NCBI GenBank assembly: GCA_023665755.1
Contig: JAMPDF010000006.1
Span: 1-64,000, forward strand
Direction: 5' to 3'
Length of the DNA: 64,000 nucleotides
Source of the DNA: Prevotella sp.
Lineage (GTDB): Bacteria; Bacillota_I; Bacilli_A; ML615J-28; CAG-313
The translations under genes and the position numbers were made by a program. The notes beneath the pieces were generated by a model, which worked only from the letters and a program-made list of their open reading frames with translations, made no database searches and was not told the origin of the DNA. The stretch's first letter is position 1. Each line of letters begins with the position of its first letter. Below are positions 36,826 to 46,351 of the stretch, in pieces.

Positions 36826-38721
36826 TTATTCACTTCCTTTCAACGATGGATTTAAAGCATCTCGCAATCCATTGCCAAATAAATTAAACGAGATCATAAT
36901 CAACGCAATAATAATTGCGGGAAAAACAACTAAATTAGGTGAACTTTGTAAATATTGTTGATTCTCTGACATCATTACCCCAAAAGCTTGGACCCCTTGT
37001 AAACCTAAGTTCAAATAGGCAAGGGTTGCTTCTGAAAATATTGTACTAGGAATCATCAATACACTAGCAGTCACAATTGTTCCTAGTGAATTAGGTAAAA
37101 TATGCTTGAAAATCAATCTACCATCTGATGCACCAAGAGTACGGGAAGCTAAAACATATTCACGTCCTTTGAAACGATAAAATTGTGTTCTTGTTCTTGC
37201 GGCAGTTCCCATCCAACCTGTTAAACAAAGTGCTAAGAAGAACGTGATAAAATTATTACCAAAATGTAAGATTGCTAGTGTCATAATAACAATCCACGGA
37301 ACACCTCCTAAAATATCACAGAACCTCTCCATAGAAATATCGATATTCCCACCAAAGTAACCTGAAATAGCACCCCAGCATAAACCGAATAAAAAGCAAA
37401 ACGCGGCAGTGCATACACCAAGCATTAATGAAGTTCTAAGTCCAGCAAACGATTTTTTGAATAAATCCTGACCATTTTGGTTGGTACCTAATATAAATTT
37501 AGGCATTTTTTTGTAGCCCAATTTTCGATATCGATAACTATTTGCTCTAACAGAGAGTAATTTCTTTGTAATTGAATTGATTTGTTGATCAATGATTGAA
37601 TCAATAGGACAATCATCACTTAGTTTTTTAAAAGATTCTGGACCTATGGTGTAATCATATTCACATAAACCTTGATCAATATATGCTTGCAAATCTGATG
37701 CAGCATAGGTTACTTCTTGTGCATCATATGCTACAGCATATGTATCATAAAGGAAATCACAATAATAAATTTCTGAGTTGTGAACACCTTTTCTTCCTGA
37801 ACAACTCCAATAGCCTACTGGCACATTTTGAAACTCATCTCTTGCAAGGAGAACCATTTTTGTTGCATCTGTAAAAGAAATTTGATTCACCAATTCATCA
37901 TAATTTTCAACTTGTTGATTACTTGAAAACACACATTCTTTGATTAAAATATATGTATTTTCATTTTCCTTTGAATTTAGTTCAAAAGAAATAGAACCTT
38001 TTACTTCAGGAATATTTTCCTGTTGTAGTGCACTACTAATATCCAATTCAATCATTCCATATTCTTTGGATTGTTCTTTTAATAAGATTCGCTTTGTCGT
38101 TCCGTCTTCAGTATACGTGATGTATACTGCATATTCGCCAAGCATTGATTCTTGTACATTATCTTCACTATCTAATAAAAATTGTACTTTATAATTCCCA
38201 CTAGATGTAAATACAGTTGGGTAAGATGAAAGCAAAACCGGTTTATCTATTGCCTTGGTTTCGTTTGCAAACATTACAAAACCGCCTTTTCCGTTTTTTG
38301 ATGCTTGATCAATGTAGGTTGGATTCTCATCCACTTTTAAATTCAATACAGCAGGTTTATAATAATCTGCTGGTACTTGATTGACTGTATCATAGACAAT
38401 TCTAGTATATTTTTTTGTTCCATCCCAAAATCCTGTGCCTGCCTCAAATAATTTTGGCGCTAAAAAGGCTTCTGCTTTACTTGTTCTATCAATATTTTTA
38501 GTAGAGACTGCTGGAACAATAAGCGCGAGTAAAATCAAAATGCCCAAAATGATTGCACCTACTACAGAAGATTTATTTTTTCTAAATCGTTTCAGTGCAT
38601 CCTTCAAAAAAGTAGTTGGTTTAGATTCTAATGCCTTATCTAAGATCTTTGTATCTTTTTGAACCAAAACAAAATCATCTTTACTAATATTTATTATGTT
38701 ATCTCGATGATTATCCATCAT
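36826..38721 (-). CDS. oppC: Oligopeptide ABC permease OppC with a large extracytoplasmic insertion
   Basis: 631 residues, about twice the usual 300. The N-terminal cytoplasmic part and first helix (about 52-75) match OppC; about 345 extra residues (about 76-420) then face outside, before the normal five-helix permease core (about 424-631) with GFRTSL-like FAGLRTSLMLG, the EAA loop REYVLASRTLGASDGRLIFKHILPN and ATLAYLNLGL. The insertion resembles no domain I can name; it contains beta-rich stretches and one CSGR motif. It should sit beside the solute-binding protein OppA and may contribute to substrate capture. It overlaps oppB by 4 nt and ends 1 nt before oppD. Confidence 0.9.
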   Translation of the reverse strand: MMDNHRDNIINISKDDFVLVQKDTKILDKALESKPTTFLKDALKRFRKNKSSVVGAIILGILILLALIVPAVSTKNIDRTSKAEAFLAPKLFEAGTGFWDGTKKYTRIVYDTVNQVPADYYKPAVLNLKVDENPTYIDQASKNGKGGFVMFANETKAIDKPVLLSSYPTVFTSSGNYKVQFLLDSEDNVQESMLGEYAVYITYTEDGTTKRILLKEQSKEYGMIELDISSALQQENIPEVKGSISFELNSKENENTYILIKECVFSSNQQVENYDELVNQISFTDATKMVLLARDEFQNVPVGYWSCSGRKGVHNSEIYYCDFLYDTYAVAYDAQEVTYAASDLQAYIDQGLCEYDYTIGPESFKKLSDDCPIDSIIDQQINSITKKLLSVRANSYRYRKLGYKKMPKFILGTNQNGQDLFKKSFAGLRTSLMLGVCTAAFCFLFGLCWGAISGYFGGNIDISMERFCDILGGVPWIVIMTLAILHFGNNFITFFLALCLTGWMGTAARTRTQFYRFKGREYVLASRTLGASDGRLIFKHILPNSLGTIVTASVLMIPSTIFSEATLAYLNLGLQGVQAFGVMMSENQQYLQSSPNLVVFPAIIIALIMISFNLFGNGLRDALNPSLKGSE

Positions 38722-39755
38722 TTTTTCGCCCCCATTCTAATTCTTGGGTCAATAAATCCGTAAGATATATCTAAAACAACACCAGCTAGTAAACTAATTG
38801 TTGTAAATATAGCCATATCCACAAATAAAATATTATAATCTTTATATTCCAAAGATTCTATAAATAATTTTCCAATACCAGGAATACCATACAATCCTTC
38901 TAAAATCATCGATCCACCTAAAATACCAATGAATTCCGCCAAAATGGATGGTACAATAGGCACCATAGCATTTCGTAATGCATGACGCAAAATAGCCTGC
39001 TTTTTGGTTAGACCTTTCGTTCTAGCTAGTAGTAAGTAATCACTTTCCATTACTTCGCATAATTCTGCTCTTGTAAAACGGCAATATCCACAAATGGAAC
39101 CAAATGACAAGCAGAAAACGGGTAAAATATAGCCTAGAATCTTATACGATAATGGATCCGTTGGATTAGGCCATTTAGTTGGTACCCATCCTAATTTATA
39201 GCCAAAAATAAGCAATAGAAAAATAATTAATACAAAACTTGGAATAGAAATAAAAACCATAACCAAAGTAGATATGATATGATCCGTCATTGTATTTTTC
39301 TTTAGTGCTGCCCAAATGCCTAGTAATATACCAATAGGCACAGAGAATAGTACAGACAAAATGTTAATACGAATGGAATACCCCAAACGTTCGCCTATAA
39401 TAACAGACGCCTTTACATTAGGATTAATTTTTCTTGATACACCCCAATCAAACTTTGTAAAAATATTTTTCAACCAACTGCCATATTGTTTCATAACAGG
39501 AACTTGATAATAATAGGTTGACTTACCAGAAGAACCATTCGTCTTATATAGATAATCGCCTAATTCTGGTTTTTCCATATTAAAGGAATAAGCATAACCT
39601 AATCGTACTTGTTCTTCATAAAATGCAATTTGTTGTGGCTCTTGACCAGTTGTTCTCTCAGGTGGTAAGAGTTTTATCATTATGAATGTAAGCGACAAAA
39701 TAATGAATGCAGTGGCTAGCGCTAAACCGATTCTTTTTAATACGTATTTTACCAT
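38718..39755 (-). CDS. oppB: Oligopeptide ABC permease OppB
   Basis: 345 residues from the ATG at 39755 (MVKYVLKRIGLALATAF), with GGAGG in front; a longer frame to 39794 lacks this. First helix about 7-29, then an extracytoplasmic stretch of about 90 residues (about 35-125) and the permease core with five helices. The EAA loop is DYLLLARTKGLTKKQAILRHALRNAM, standard for this family. It pairs with OppC to form the channel. Confidence 0.94.
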   Translation of the reverse strand: MVKYVLKRIGLALATAFIILSLTFIMIKLLPPERTTGQEPQQIAFYEEQVRLGYAYSFNMEKPELGDYLYKTNGSSGKSTYYYQVPVMKQYGSWLKNIFTKFDWGVSRKINPNVKASVIIGERLGYSIRINILSVLFSVPIGILLGIWAALKKNTMTDHIISTLVMVFISIPSFVLIIFLLLIFGYKLGWVPTKWPNPTDPLSYKILGYILPVFCLSFGSICGYCRFTRAELCEVMESDYLLLARTKGLTKKQAILRHALRNAMVPIVPSILAEFIGILGGSMILEGLYGIPGIGKLFIESLEYKDYNILFVDMAIFTTISLLAGVVLDISYGFIDPRIRMGAKK

Positions 39756-39791
39756 AACACTCCTCCTTTTTTCATATTTTCTATATTCGTG

Positions 39792-39830
39792 CAAAAAGCA
39801 ATTAGGTTAGTTTTTGAAACGCCTAATTGC
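39792..39830 (-). terminator. Intercistronic terminator between oppA and oppB
   Basis: Arms GCAATTAGG / CCTAATTGC with a 15-nt loop and five U, located in the 120-bp gap. It would let oppA be made in excess over the membrane parts, as is common for binding proteins. Confidence 0.7.
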
Positions 39831-39875
39831 CTTTACACATCCTCTAATAAATTTTAGTCGTTACTAAGAATCAGT

Positions 39876-42569
39876 TTATTCTGAAACCATTGGGAACATA
39901 CCATATACAGATGCCATTTCTGTTGTAGTCACACCATTAATTGTTAGTGCAAAGACAACATCAAATCCCATCTCACCATAGAATGCGGCAGTAAGTTCTG
40001 CAGATGTAGTAATTTTTAAAACTACTTTTCCACCTTCACGTGATACAACTGTAACATCGAATACACTTTCTTCTTTATAACCATCACTACCTTCTTGATA
40101 CCAACACATGATTACATTTTGTACTTCTACTTCAGTTGCTTCTGGTAAAGTTAGTTGAACTTCAACTACTGAACTAACTGAACCATCTGCATTTACCTTT
40201 TGTTCAACCATTTCTGATTGATATGAAGGCACACTAACACCATTTTCAACAACGGCTTGACCATTTGCAGCAAGATATAATGCATCATATGACCAACGAT
40301 ATCCATTGTAAACCAATAAATCTACATTTGGATCGTTTGTATTTGGACCCCAGTTCAATGTAAAATTATGAGAAATTCCTGCATCAGAAGATAAAATATT
40401 AAGGAATGAAAGTGGGTTTAATGCGTCACCAGTAATTGCACCAAATCCAATATCATATTGACCAACTAATAATTTATCATTATATACTTCAGCCCAATCT
40501 GCACCAGTCCAGAAATTAATTTCTAATTTATATTTACCACCTGATACAGAATCGTCATTAAAGGCATCTTCAAAGTATTGTTTCAATTCATTATGATCTG
40601 ATGTTTCTTGCCAAGGATACATCCATGCAATCTCAAGTTCAATTACAGTAGGATTTTCTTTTGTACCTGGTTTATATTTACCACTAGCTTCTAATTCTGC
40701 AAGAGCAATTTTGAAATACTCACGAGCAAGTTCTAGATTATATCCATAGCCATCTGTATCTGCTAATAAATCAGCAACAGCATTCTTATGAGCCTGTGTA
40801 TCATTATAGGTAATACCATTGATTGGATCAGACATATAGTTTGGCGCAAAGAAATCTACAGAAGCAATAGCACCACGTGCGTCAGAATATTCTTTTCTGT
40901 TGATTGATAAACTCAATGCTTTTACAAAGTGTGCATTACTTAGTGCAGGTTCAATTGTCCAATAATTATCTTTTGGATTTTGAACAATTGTTCCATTTTC
41001 ACCAAATAAATATTCCCATGTTGCTTCATCAGTAGCATTTACATTTAATTTAAAATTGCCATCTCCTCTTACGATACGTGTACGTGGATCATTCTTATAT
41101 TCATTCAATTTAGTTTGAGGAATGCCAGCAGCATCTGTATTGCCTGCTAAAAATTCTTTAATACCAGCTTCTTTATCTGATGCGGCAGCAGTTAAGATAT
41201 TCATATGGATACCTTCAATAGCATATTTTGTATCTGCATAAACATAGAATGGGTTCTTTTTGAAAACAATTTGTTGTCCACTGTCCCAACGTTCTAATGT
41301 ATATGCACCAAGTGATAATGAATTATCAACTGGAGTTTCTGTTTTGTTTTCATTAAATCCAAGGAAGTTTTTAACACCTACTAAATCTAAGAAAGATTGT
41401 GGAACTGGCATATACAAACCACCCGAAATATAATACATCGCATAGAATTGAGTCAGTGGAGAGACAAATTCTACTTCAAAATATTCAAGGCCGTCTTCCT
41501 CATATACTTTAACACCTACTGAGCTAAAATCAGCTTCTCCTTTAGCTGATGCATTATAATATGCTTGTGCACCTTTGATTGCAGCAGTAGTTTGATTAGC
41601 AAGTTCACCACCACGATATAAACCATTCTTTTGATCTAATAATAATTTAAATGGTGTAAGATAATCTTCTAATGCAACTTCTCTACCATCAAAGGCTTGA
41701 CGAGATGCCATAGTAGAATTGGTATTGTATTTTAAACCATCTTTACCTGTTTTAACTGCGAATCTCCATTTGGTTGCACTACCATCTGCTTGTGGATTAA
41801 CTGCTTGTGGTTTTTCTTTAGCAAGCTCAGGTACCCAATCATAACCATCTTTTGTTTCATTCATAAATGTAGTGAAATAACTAGCACTCATATAAGCATA
41901 TAAGTCACCTACTTGAGAACCTTGATCATTGTGATAATATATAGTACCTGGATCTGATGATTGAATAGCATGATAATATCTTTTCCATGCTTCATTCTTT
42001 TCAGTAGGTAAGTCTGCAGTAATCGCACCTTCTGCTAATGTACCAAAGCCATAACCAATGATATAATTTTCAGTACCTAGAGTAACACGTGGGTTAAACA
42101 TTTGGTATGCAGCATCCTCATATAGCGTGATACCAGTAAGACCATTTTTGACACCATATGCCTCTAAAAGTCCTAAAATTTCTGTTTTTTCTTCATTGCT
42201 TAAAGAAATAAAAGAATGCACACCATTAGCAAGTGGAATTTGATTGGCAATTTCAGCTTTAGCTGCTTTAAATGCTGCTTGAACTTCTTTCACTGATTTT
42301 GCTGCATTCATAGCCGCTACACCAGCATCTTTTTTAGCATTCACCAATTTCAACACACTTGCATCAAGCTGATTGCTAATCCCTTTTACAACATTTTCTA
42401 AATCATATACCATATATGCCTTATAATCTGACAATGATAGATAATCTGGATTTACTTCTTCATCTACTGGTGGTTTTGGAGTTGGTTTGTCAGTTTTACA
42501 ACCAACTAGTGCTATTCCAGCAACCAATACCATCAATAGAACAGAAAACTTTTTACATAATTTTTTCAT
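39876..42569 (-). CDS. oppA: Oligopeptide-binding lipoprotein OppA, enlarged
   Basis: 897 residues from the ATG at 42569 (GGGAGG in front), against 540-600 normally. Lipobox IALVGC (C24). After a Lys/Pro-rich linker, residues about 45-120 are helical; the SBP_bac_5 fold follows, recognised by SLGAYTLERWDSGQQIVFKKNPFYVYADTKYAIEGI, ALSLSINRKEYSD and AREYFKIALAELEASGKYKPG. The C-terminal 150 residues are an extra beta-rich part. The protein delivers peptides to OppBC on the outer face of the membrane. Its promoter and a cre-like site lie upstream; an intercistronic terminator separates it from oppB. Confidence 0.93.
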   Translation of the reverse strand: MKKLCKKFSVLLMVLVAGIALVGCKTDKPTPKPPVDEEVNPDYLSLSDYKAYMVYDLENVVKGISNQLDASVLKLVNAKKDAGVAAMNAAKSVKEVQAAFKAAKAEIANQIPLANGVHSFISLSNEEKTEILGLLEAYGVKNGLTGITLYEDAAYQMFNPRVTLGTENYIIGYGFGTLAEGAITADLPTEKNEAWKRYYHAIQSSDPGTIYYHNDQGSQVGDLYAYMSASYFTTFMNETKDGYDWVPELAKEKPQAVNPQADGSATKWRFAVKTGKDGLKYNTNSTMASRQAFDGREVALEDYLTPFKLLLDQKNGLYRGGELANQTTAAIKGAQAYYNASAKGEADFSSVGVKVYEEDGLEYFEVEFVSPLTQFYAMYYISGGLYMPVPQSFLDLVGVKNFLGFNENKTETPVDNSLSLGAYTLERWDSGQQIVFKKNPFYVYADTKYAIEGIHMNILTAAASDKEAGIKEFLAGNTDAAGIPQTKLNEYKNDPRTRIVRGDGNFKLNVNATDEATWEYLFGENGTIVQNPKDNYWTIEPALSNAHFVKALSLSINRKEYSDARGAIASVDFFAPNYMSDPINGITYNDTQAHKNAVADLLADTDGYGYNLELAREYFKIALAELEASGKYKPGTKENPTVIELEIAWMYPWQETSDHNELKQYFEDAFNDDSVSGGKYKLEINFWTGADWAEVYNDKLLVGQYDIGFGAITGDALNPLSFLNILSSDAGISHNFTLNWGPNTNDPNVDLLVYNGYRWSYDALYLAANGQAVVENGVSVPSYQSEMVEQKVNADGSVSSVVEVQLTLPEATEVEVQNVIMCWYQEGSDGYKEESVFDVTVVSREGGKVVLKITTSAELTAAFYGEMGFDVVFALTINGVTTTEMASVYGMFPMVSE

Positions 42570-42620
42570 AATTTTCCTCCCCTGATTTTGAATTGAAAAC
42601 ATTTCCTAATGTTTGATATC

Positions 42621-42675
42621 ATTATATAATAAAAAATAAATTATATCAACCTTTTTTATATTGAAAACGCTTACT
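42621..42675 (-). promoter_or_regulatory. Promoter and cre-like site of the opp operon
   Basis: TTGATA (42644-42649), 17-bp spacer, TATAAT (42621-42626). TGAAAACGCTTACT (42662-42675, plus strand) resembles a cre and lies 12 bp upstream of the -35 box, a position where CcpA can activate as well as repress. Confidence 0.6.
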
Positions 42676-42822
42676 TTGCTATTTTTTTCTTTTTTTAGAA
42701 TTTGTTGGATAGATAAAAAAAGCTTCCTTTACTTTAGTTTTTACCTAATTTACCACTAAATTACATATTTACAAATATGGTAAAAACACCCTTTTTTCCC
42801 CTCTCACCATCTTACAAAAGTA

Positions 42823-42851
42823 TTGACAAGTGCAAAAAGAAAGTGTATAAT
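42823..42851 (+). promoter_or_regulatory. Promoter of the 42873 gene
   Basis: Consensus TTGACA (42823-42828), 17-bp spacer, TATAAT (42846-42851). One of the strongest sigma-A promoters in the window. Confidence 0.85.
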
Positions 42852-42872
42852 AAATGACAAAGGAGATAGAAT

Positions 42873-43232
42873 ATGGATCAATACGAAGAAGTGATTATCG
42901 ATGGCAATCAAGTGAAAAATAAAGAAAAAAGAAATCGAAATAAGTTTTCAAAAAAGATTTCAAAGGCAATGCCACTACTTGCATTAACTGCTTTTTTGAT
43001 TTTGGGTTTTTGCAAAAACGCATGGCATCCTGGCTGGGTTGTTTTTCTAAGTATTCCATTAACGGAAGTTGTACTCAGCGTATTTAAAAAAGAAGGAAAA
43101 GCTAAATACGTAAGCATTGCTTTTATAGTTAGCATAATAGCCTATGCAGCACTCGGTTTTTGCTTAGATGCATGGCATCCCGGATGGCTCGTCTTCTTTT
43201 TAGTACCTATTGTTAGCATTTTTGCTGAATAA
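42873..43232 (+). CDS. Small membrane protein with an internal duplication
   Basis: 119 residues. After a basic cytoplasmic N-terminus (about 1-32) come two copies of one unit: LGFCKNAWHPGWVVFLSIPL (about 45-64) and LGFCLDAWHPGWLVFFLVPI (about 95-114), each with its preceding helix. Such AWHPGW segments are seen at the C-terminus of some Bacillota XRE regulators, but no HTH is present here. The function is unknown. GGAG precedes the ATG and the gene is monocistronic. Confidence 0.7.
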   Translation: MDQYEEVIIDGNQVKNKEKRNRNKFSKKISKAMPLLALTAFLILGFCKNAWHPGWVVFLSIPLTEVVLSVFKKEGKAKYVSIAFIVSIIAYAALGFCLDAWHPGWLVFFLVPIVSIFAE

Positions 43233-43269
43233 TCAAAAACATATGATATGGAAATAGTAATCTATTCTT

Positions 43270-43466
43270 ATCTTATAAAGTGAACAATGAAGAGTGAGAA
43301 CATTGTTAAGAAAAATAGATGAATGGATCCATAGATGTAAAAAGAGGAAATGCTTTTTCGTTTTGGCCGCGTTAAGGCTTTGAGAATATAAGCCCTTGTG
43401 CTTATATTGAATAAAGGTGGTACCACGATGCTTTCGTCCTTTAGAGGACAAAAGCATTTTTTTATT
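43270..43466 (+). promoter_or_regulatory. T-box leader of trpS (Trp)
   Basis: The T-box core AAAGGTGGTACCACG is at 43413-43427, followed by a terminator hairpin (arms ATGCTTTCGTCCT and AGGACAAAAGCAT, 43428-43457) and a run of seven U. TGG triplets occur in GATGAATGGATCC and GTTTTGGCC; either could be the specifier and TGG codes Trp. The core and terminator closely resemble those of the pheS leader. Confidence 0.9.
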
Positions 43467-43488
43467 TTATGCATAAAGGAGAATTTAT

Positions 43489-44490
43489 ATGAAAACAATT
43501 ATATCAGGAATTCAACCTTCTGGTAGACTTACGCTAGGTAATTATCTTGGCGCTATTAAAAATTTCGTTGATTTACAAAATAATGGTGACTATGATGAAT
43601 TTTTTGTATTTATTGCTGATTTACACGCTATTACAGTTCCAAAAGATCCCATTCACTTGAGAAAAACAATTAAAGAACTTGCTGCATTATATTTAGCATG
43701 TGGATTAAATCCCGATAAAGTTACTCTGTTTATCCAATCTGAAGTACATGAGCATGCTGAAATAGGCTATTTACTACAAACAATTACTTATATGGGTGAA
43801 CTAGAAAGAATGACCCAGTATAAAGATAAGAAAGTAAAACAGGTAGAAGGTGTATCTAGCGCTCTACTCACTTATCCAGTATTGATGGCTGGTGACATCT
43901 TATTGTACAATGCAAATGCTGTTCCTATTGGACACGACCAAAAACAACATTTGGAATTAACAAGAAACTTAGCTGAACGTTTCAATACCAAATTTGGTGA
44001 GTTTTTTCACATACCAGAACCAATCATTGCTACCCAAGGTGCAAAGATTTGCTCCCTTCAAGATCCAACCAAAAAAATGTCTAAATCCGATCCAATTGAA
44101 AAAGCGTGTATCTATTTAGATGATACTCCAGCCATTATTCGAAAAAAAATTGCTAGTGCTGTAACTGATAGTGATGGCACAATTTGCTATGATCCACTTC
44201 ATAAGCCAGGCGTTTCTAATTTGATGACTATTTTATCTTGCTGTACTGGTGAAAGTATGGATTCTATTCAAAAACGACTACAAGGTTGTGGATATGGTGT
44301 TTTAAAAGAAAATGTAAGTAATGCAATTATAGAGGTACTTACACCTATTCAAGAACGCTATCAAGCTTTTTTAAATGACAAAGAAGGCTTAAATGTGATT
44401 TTAAATCAAGGTCGGGATAAGGCAAGTTATTTTGCTAAAAAAAATCTGACAAAAGTGAAAAAGAAAATGGGTGTAGGTAGAATGATTTAA
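43489..44490 (+). CDS. trpS: Tryptophanyl-tRNA synthetase
   Basis: 333 residues, normal length. Class I motifs are visible: HIGH-type element GRLTLGNYLGAI (about 12-23) and KMSKS (TKKMSKSDP, about 200). GDILLYNANAVPIGHDQKQHLELTRNLAERFN is the conserved Trp/ATP site. The enzyme charges tRNA-Trp. AAAGGAG precedes the ATG. It is monocistronic behind a T-box and a terminator follows. Confidence 0.97.
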   Translation: MKTIISGIQPSGRLTLGNYLGAIKNFVDLQNNGDYDEFFVFIADLHAITVPKDPIHLRKTIKELAALYLACGLNPDKVTLFIQSEVHEHAEIGYLLQTITYMGELERMTQYKDKKVKQVEGVSSALLTYPVLMAGDILLYNANAVPIGHDQKQHLELTRNLAERFNTKFGEFFHIPEPIIATQGAKICSLQDPTKKMSKSDPIEKACIYLDDTPAIIRKKIASAVTDSDGTICYDPLHKPGVSNLMTILSCCTGESMDSIQKRLQGCGYGVLKENVSNAIIEVLTPIQERYQAFLNDKEGLNVILNQGRDKASYFAKKNLTKVKKKMGVGRMI

Positions 44491-44495
44491 AAATG

Positions 44496-44537
44496 AAAAC
44501 AGTCTTAAAGGTAAAACCATCTTTAAGACTGTTTTTT
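44496..44537 (+). terminator. Terminator after trpS
   Basis: Hairpin AAAACAGTCTTAAAG / CTTTAAGACTGTTTTTT. Confidence 0.88.
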
Positions 44538-44584
44538 ATGCAATTTACATAAGGTATAATGATCACCAGTAATACTTTTTATAC

Positions 44585-46222
44585 CTAATGTAGAATGAGG
44601 AACTTTTTGTCCTCCAATATCATCAACATTGTTTCACACGTTATGAATAATTTTTTCTTATCAACAACCTTCACTTTTTTTGACATTTCATTAGGTATGA
44701 TTAGATGGCTAAAAATAGTCGTCGAATGCATTGTCCTAATAAAATATGAACTATTGTCTTGCTCTTTTTCGCTTAAAACTAACTGATCTATTCTAGAATT
44801 ATTTTGATATCTATTGTTATATAGAGAGAGTAAACCATTGATAGCATAGTCAAATACCAAATATATTGGATTTTTAATACAAATGTCAAGGGTCAACATA
44901 TCTTTATTACTCTTTGTATTTTCTATCTCTATATAATACACTCCTTCTGAGAGTGCATATCGCCTATCTTTAATGATATTGCTTTCTTTTTTTACTTGAG
45001 GTTCAATTATCTCTAGATTCTCATTATATAATGTAATATGTAATGTTTCATAACTACTGGCAATTATTTGATAGTATTGAAACATTTCTACATTCAGTTT
45101 ATAATAAATTTTTGATAAAGCATTGATAATTCTTGCGTCTTTTACTCTTATATTGTCTTTATTTATATAATAATTTTCTGCAAACTCAATTGTTTCTATA
45201 TGTCTGCACCCTTGACATTTGAAAAAATCAATTTGTCCAAAAGATGCAACCAATAGCATATGAGTAAAATTGCCACCATAATGTTTACAACTTTGATAAT
45301 TTATGATGTTGTTTTCAACAGTTTTTACGTCATATATGATCCCATTACAAATTGCACAAATTAGATCCACCGTATCATCTTTATTTACTCTTTTCATCCA
45401 AATATGATCTTCATCTGTATGGTATCCCCTCGTGATGGCCACCCCTGCAATATCTTGATAGGTTGCACCTAATTGGCAATTCAATCCATTCCTATAGCCC
45501 ATCAATAATCCTTCATGATGCTGATTAAAACTACAATATGCATCTATGTCTCTTAAGCCTAAAACATGGCCTAATTCATGCATTCCTGTGCGTTCTTTAT
45601 GAATAAAAGCCTCTTGGCTAGATACGTCTTGATTTTGATAAAAATAATGCAGATTTACATTCATATACCATTTCTCATAATGTATATGGCGCAAAAGCGA
45701 TGTATGTGTATCTATCCTGATTCCCTCACCTAGTGGAGCAGTTGAAGCAACATAGGGTGCTGTAGCGCCAATGGGATAAATGAGCAAATTATAATTATCC
45801 TTTGTTCCTTCTTCTATTGTAATCAATTGTCTTTTGATTCTATTGCCATTTTGGTCATATGTATAATAAACTACATCATTCCATTTACATAAACTTTTTA
45901 TGAAAGCATTTCGAATCTCAGTTGCTATTTCCTCTGAAACATCTGTTGTCCATGTATAATCTAAATCATTTTTTGCATAATCAGAAAAATAATATCGGAT
46001 GATAGTGGTGTCTTCACTCAAATGCAAGTATTCATCATACTCTATATGAGAACGATGTAATAAATACCATAATTCATTCTCTTCTTCTTGGTCTTGTGTG
46101 GATTGATATGCATCATATGCTACATCCAATACATTTGGATGAGCAAAAATGGTAGTATGAAAAATGATTTGATAAGAAAAATAAAATAGCAATCCCCCTA
46201 TAAAAAGAAGTTTTGATTTCAT
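44585..46222 (-). CDS. Secreted metzincin-like zinc protease
   Basis: 545 residues from the ATG at 46222, with GAGGTG in front, instead of the GTG at 46231. A signal peptide (about 1-28) is followed by a zinc protease domain. MHELGHVLGLRDID fits HExxHxxGxxD, where the third ligand is Asp as in snapalysin, and EGLLMGYRNG supplies the Met-turn, so this is a metzincin. After it come CAIC and CQGC pairs (about 295-350), which may form a zinc ribbon, and a beta-rich C-terminus of about 190 residues with no assignment. A secreted protease acting on host or wall proteins is likely. The gene is monocistronic and convergent with trpS. Confidence 0.72.
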   Translation of the reverse strand: MKSKLLFIGGLLFYFSYQIIFHTTIFAHPNVLDVAYDAYQSTQDQEEENELWYLLHRSHIEYDEYLHLSEDTTIIRYYFSDYAKNDLDYTWTTDVSEEIATEIRNAFIKSLCKWNDVVYYTYDQNGNRIKRQLITIEEGTKDNYNLLIYPIGATAPYVASTAPLGEGIRIDTHTSLLRHIHYEKWYMNVNLHYFYQNQDVSSQEAFIHKERTGMHELGHVLGLRDIDAYCSFNQHHEGLLMGYRNGLNCQLGATYQDIAGVAITRGYHTDEDHIWMKRVNKDDTVDLICAICNGIIYDVKTVENNIINYQSCKHYGGNFTHMLLVASFGQIDFFKCQGCRHIETIEFAENYYINKDNIRVKDARIINALSKIYYKLNVEMFQYYQIIASSYETLHITLYNENLEIIEPQVKKESNIIKDRRYALSEGVYYIEIENTKSNKDMLTLDICIKNPIYLVFDYAINGLLSLYNNRYQNNSRIDQLVLSEKEQDNSSYFIRTMHSTTIFSHLIIPNEMSKKVKVVDKKKLFITCETMLMILEDKKFLILH

Positions 46223-46316
46223 TATGTTCACCTCACTCGTTTCTTCTTATATTATATAGAAGAAAAAAGATGAAAGATGTCGAATTTTGATATGATTACA
46301 TCTAGTTTTATATGAA

Positions 46317-46345
46317 ATATAAAAAAGACATACCGAAGTATGTCT
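46317..46345 (-). terminator. Terminator of the ten-gene MurNAc/lactate operon
   Basis: Perfect hairpin AGACATAC-TTCG-GTATGTCT followed by U6, the UUCG tetraloop being unusually stable. It follows glcD and no comparable hairpin occurs between the ten genes upstream. Confidence 0.9.
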
Positions 46346-46351
46346 ATATTA

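Noticed and set aside
43233..43498. Minus-strand frames of 74-76 residues before trpS
   Set aside because: They are antisense to the trpS T-box leader.
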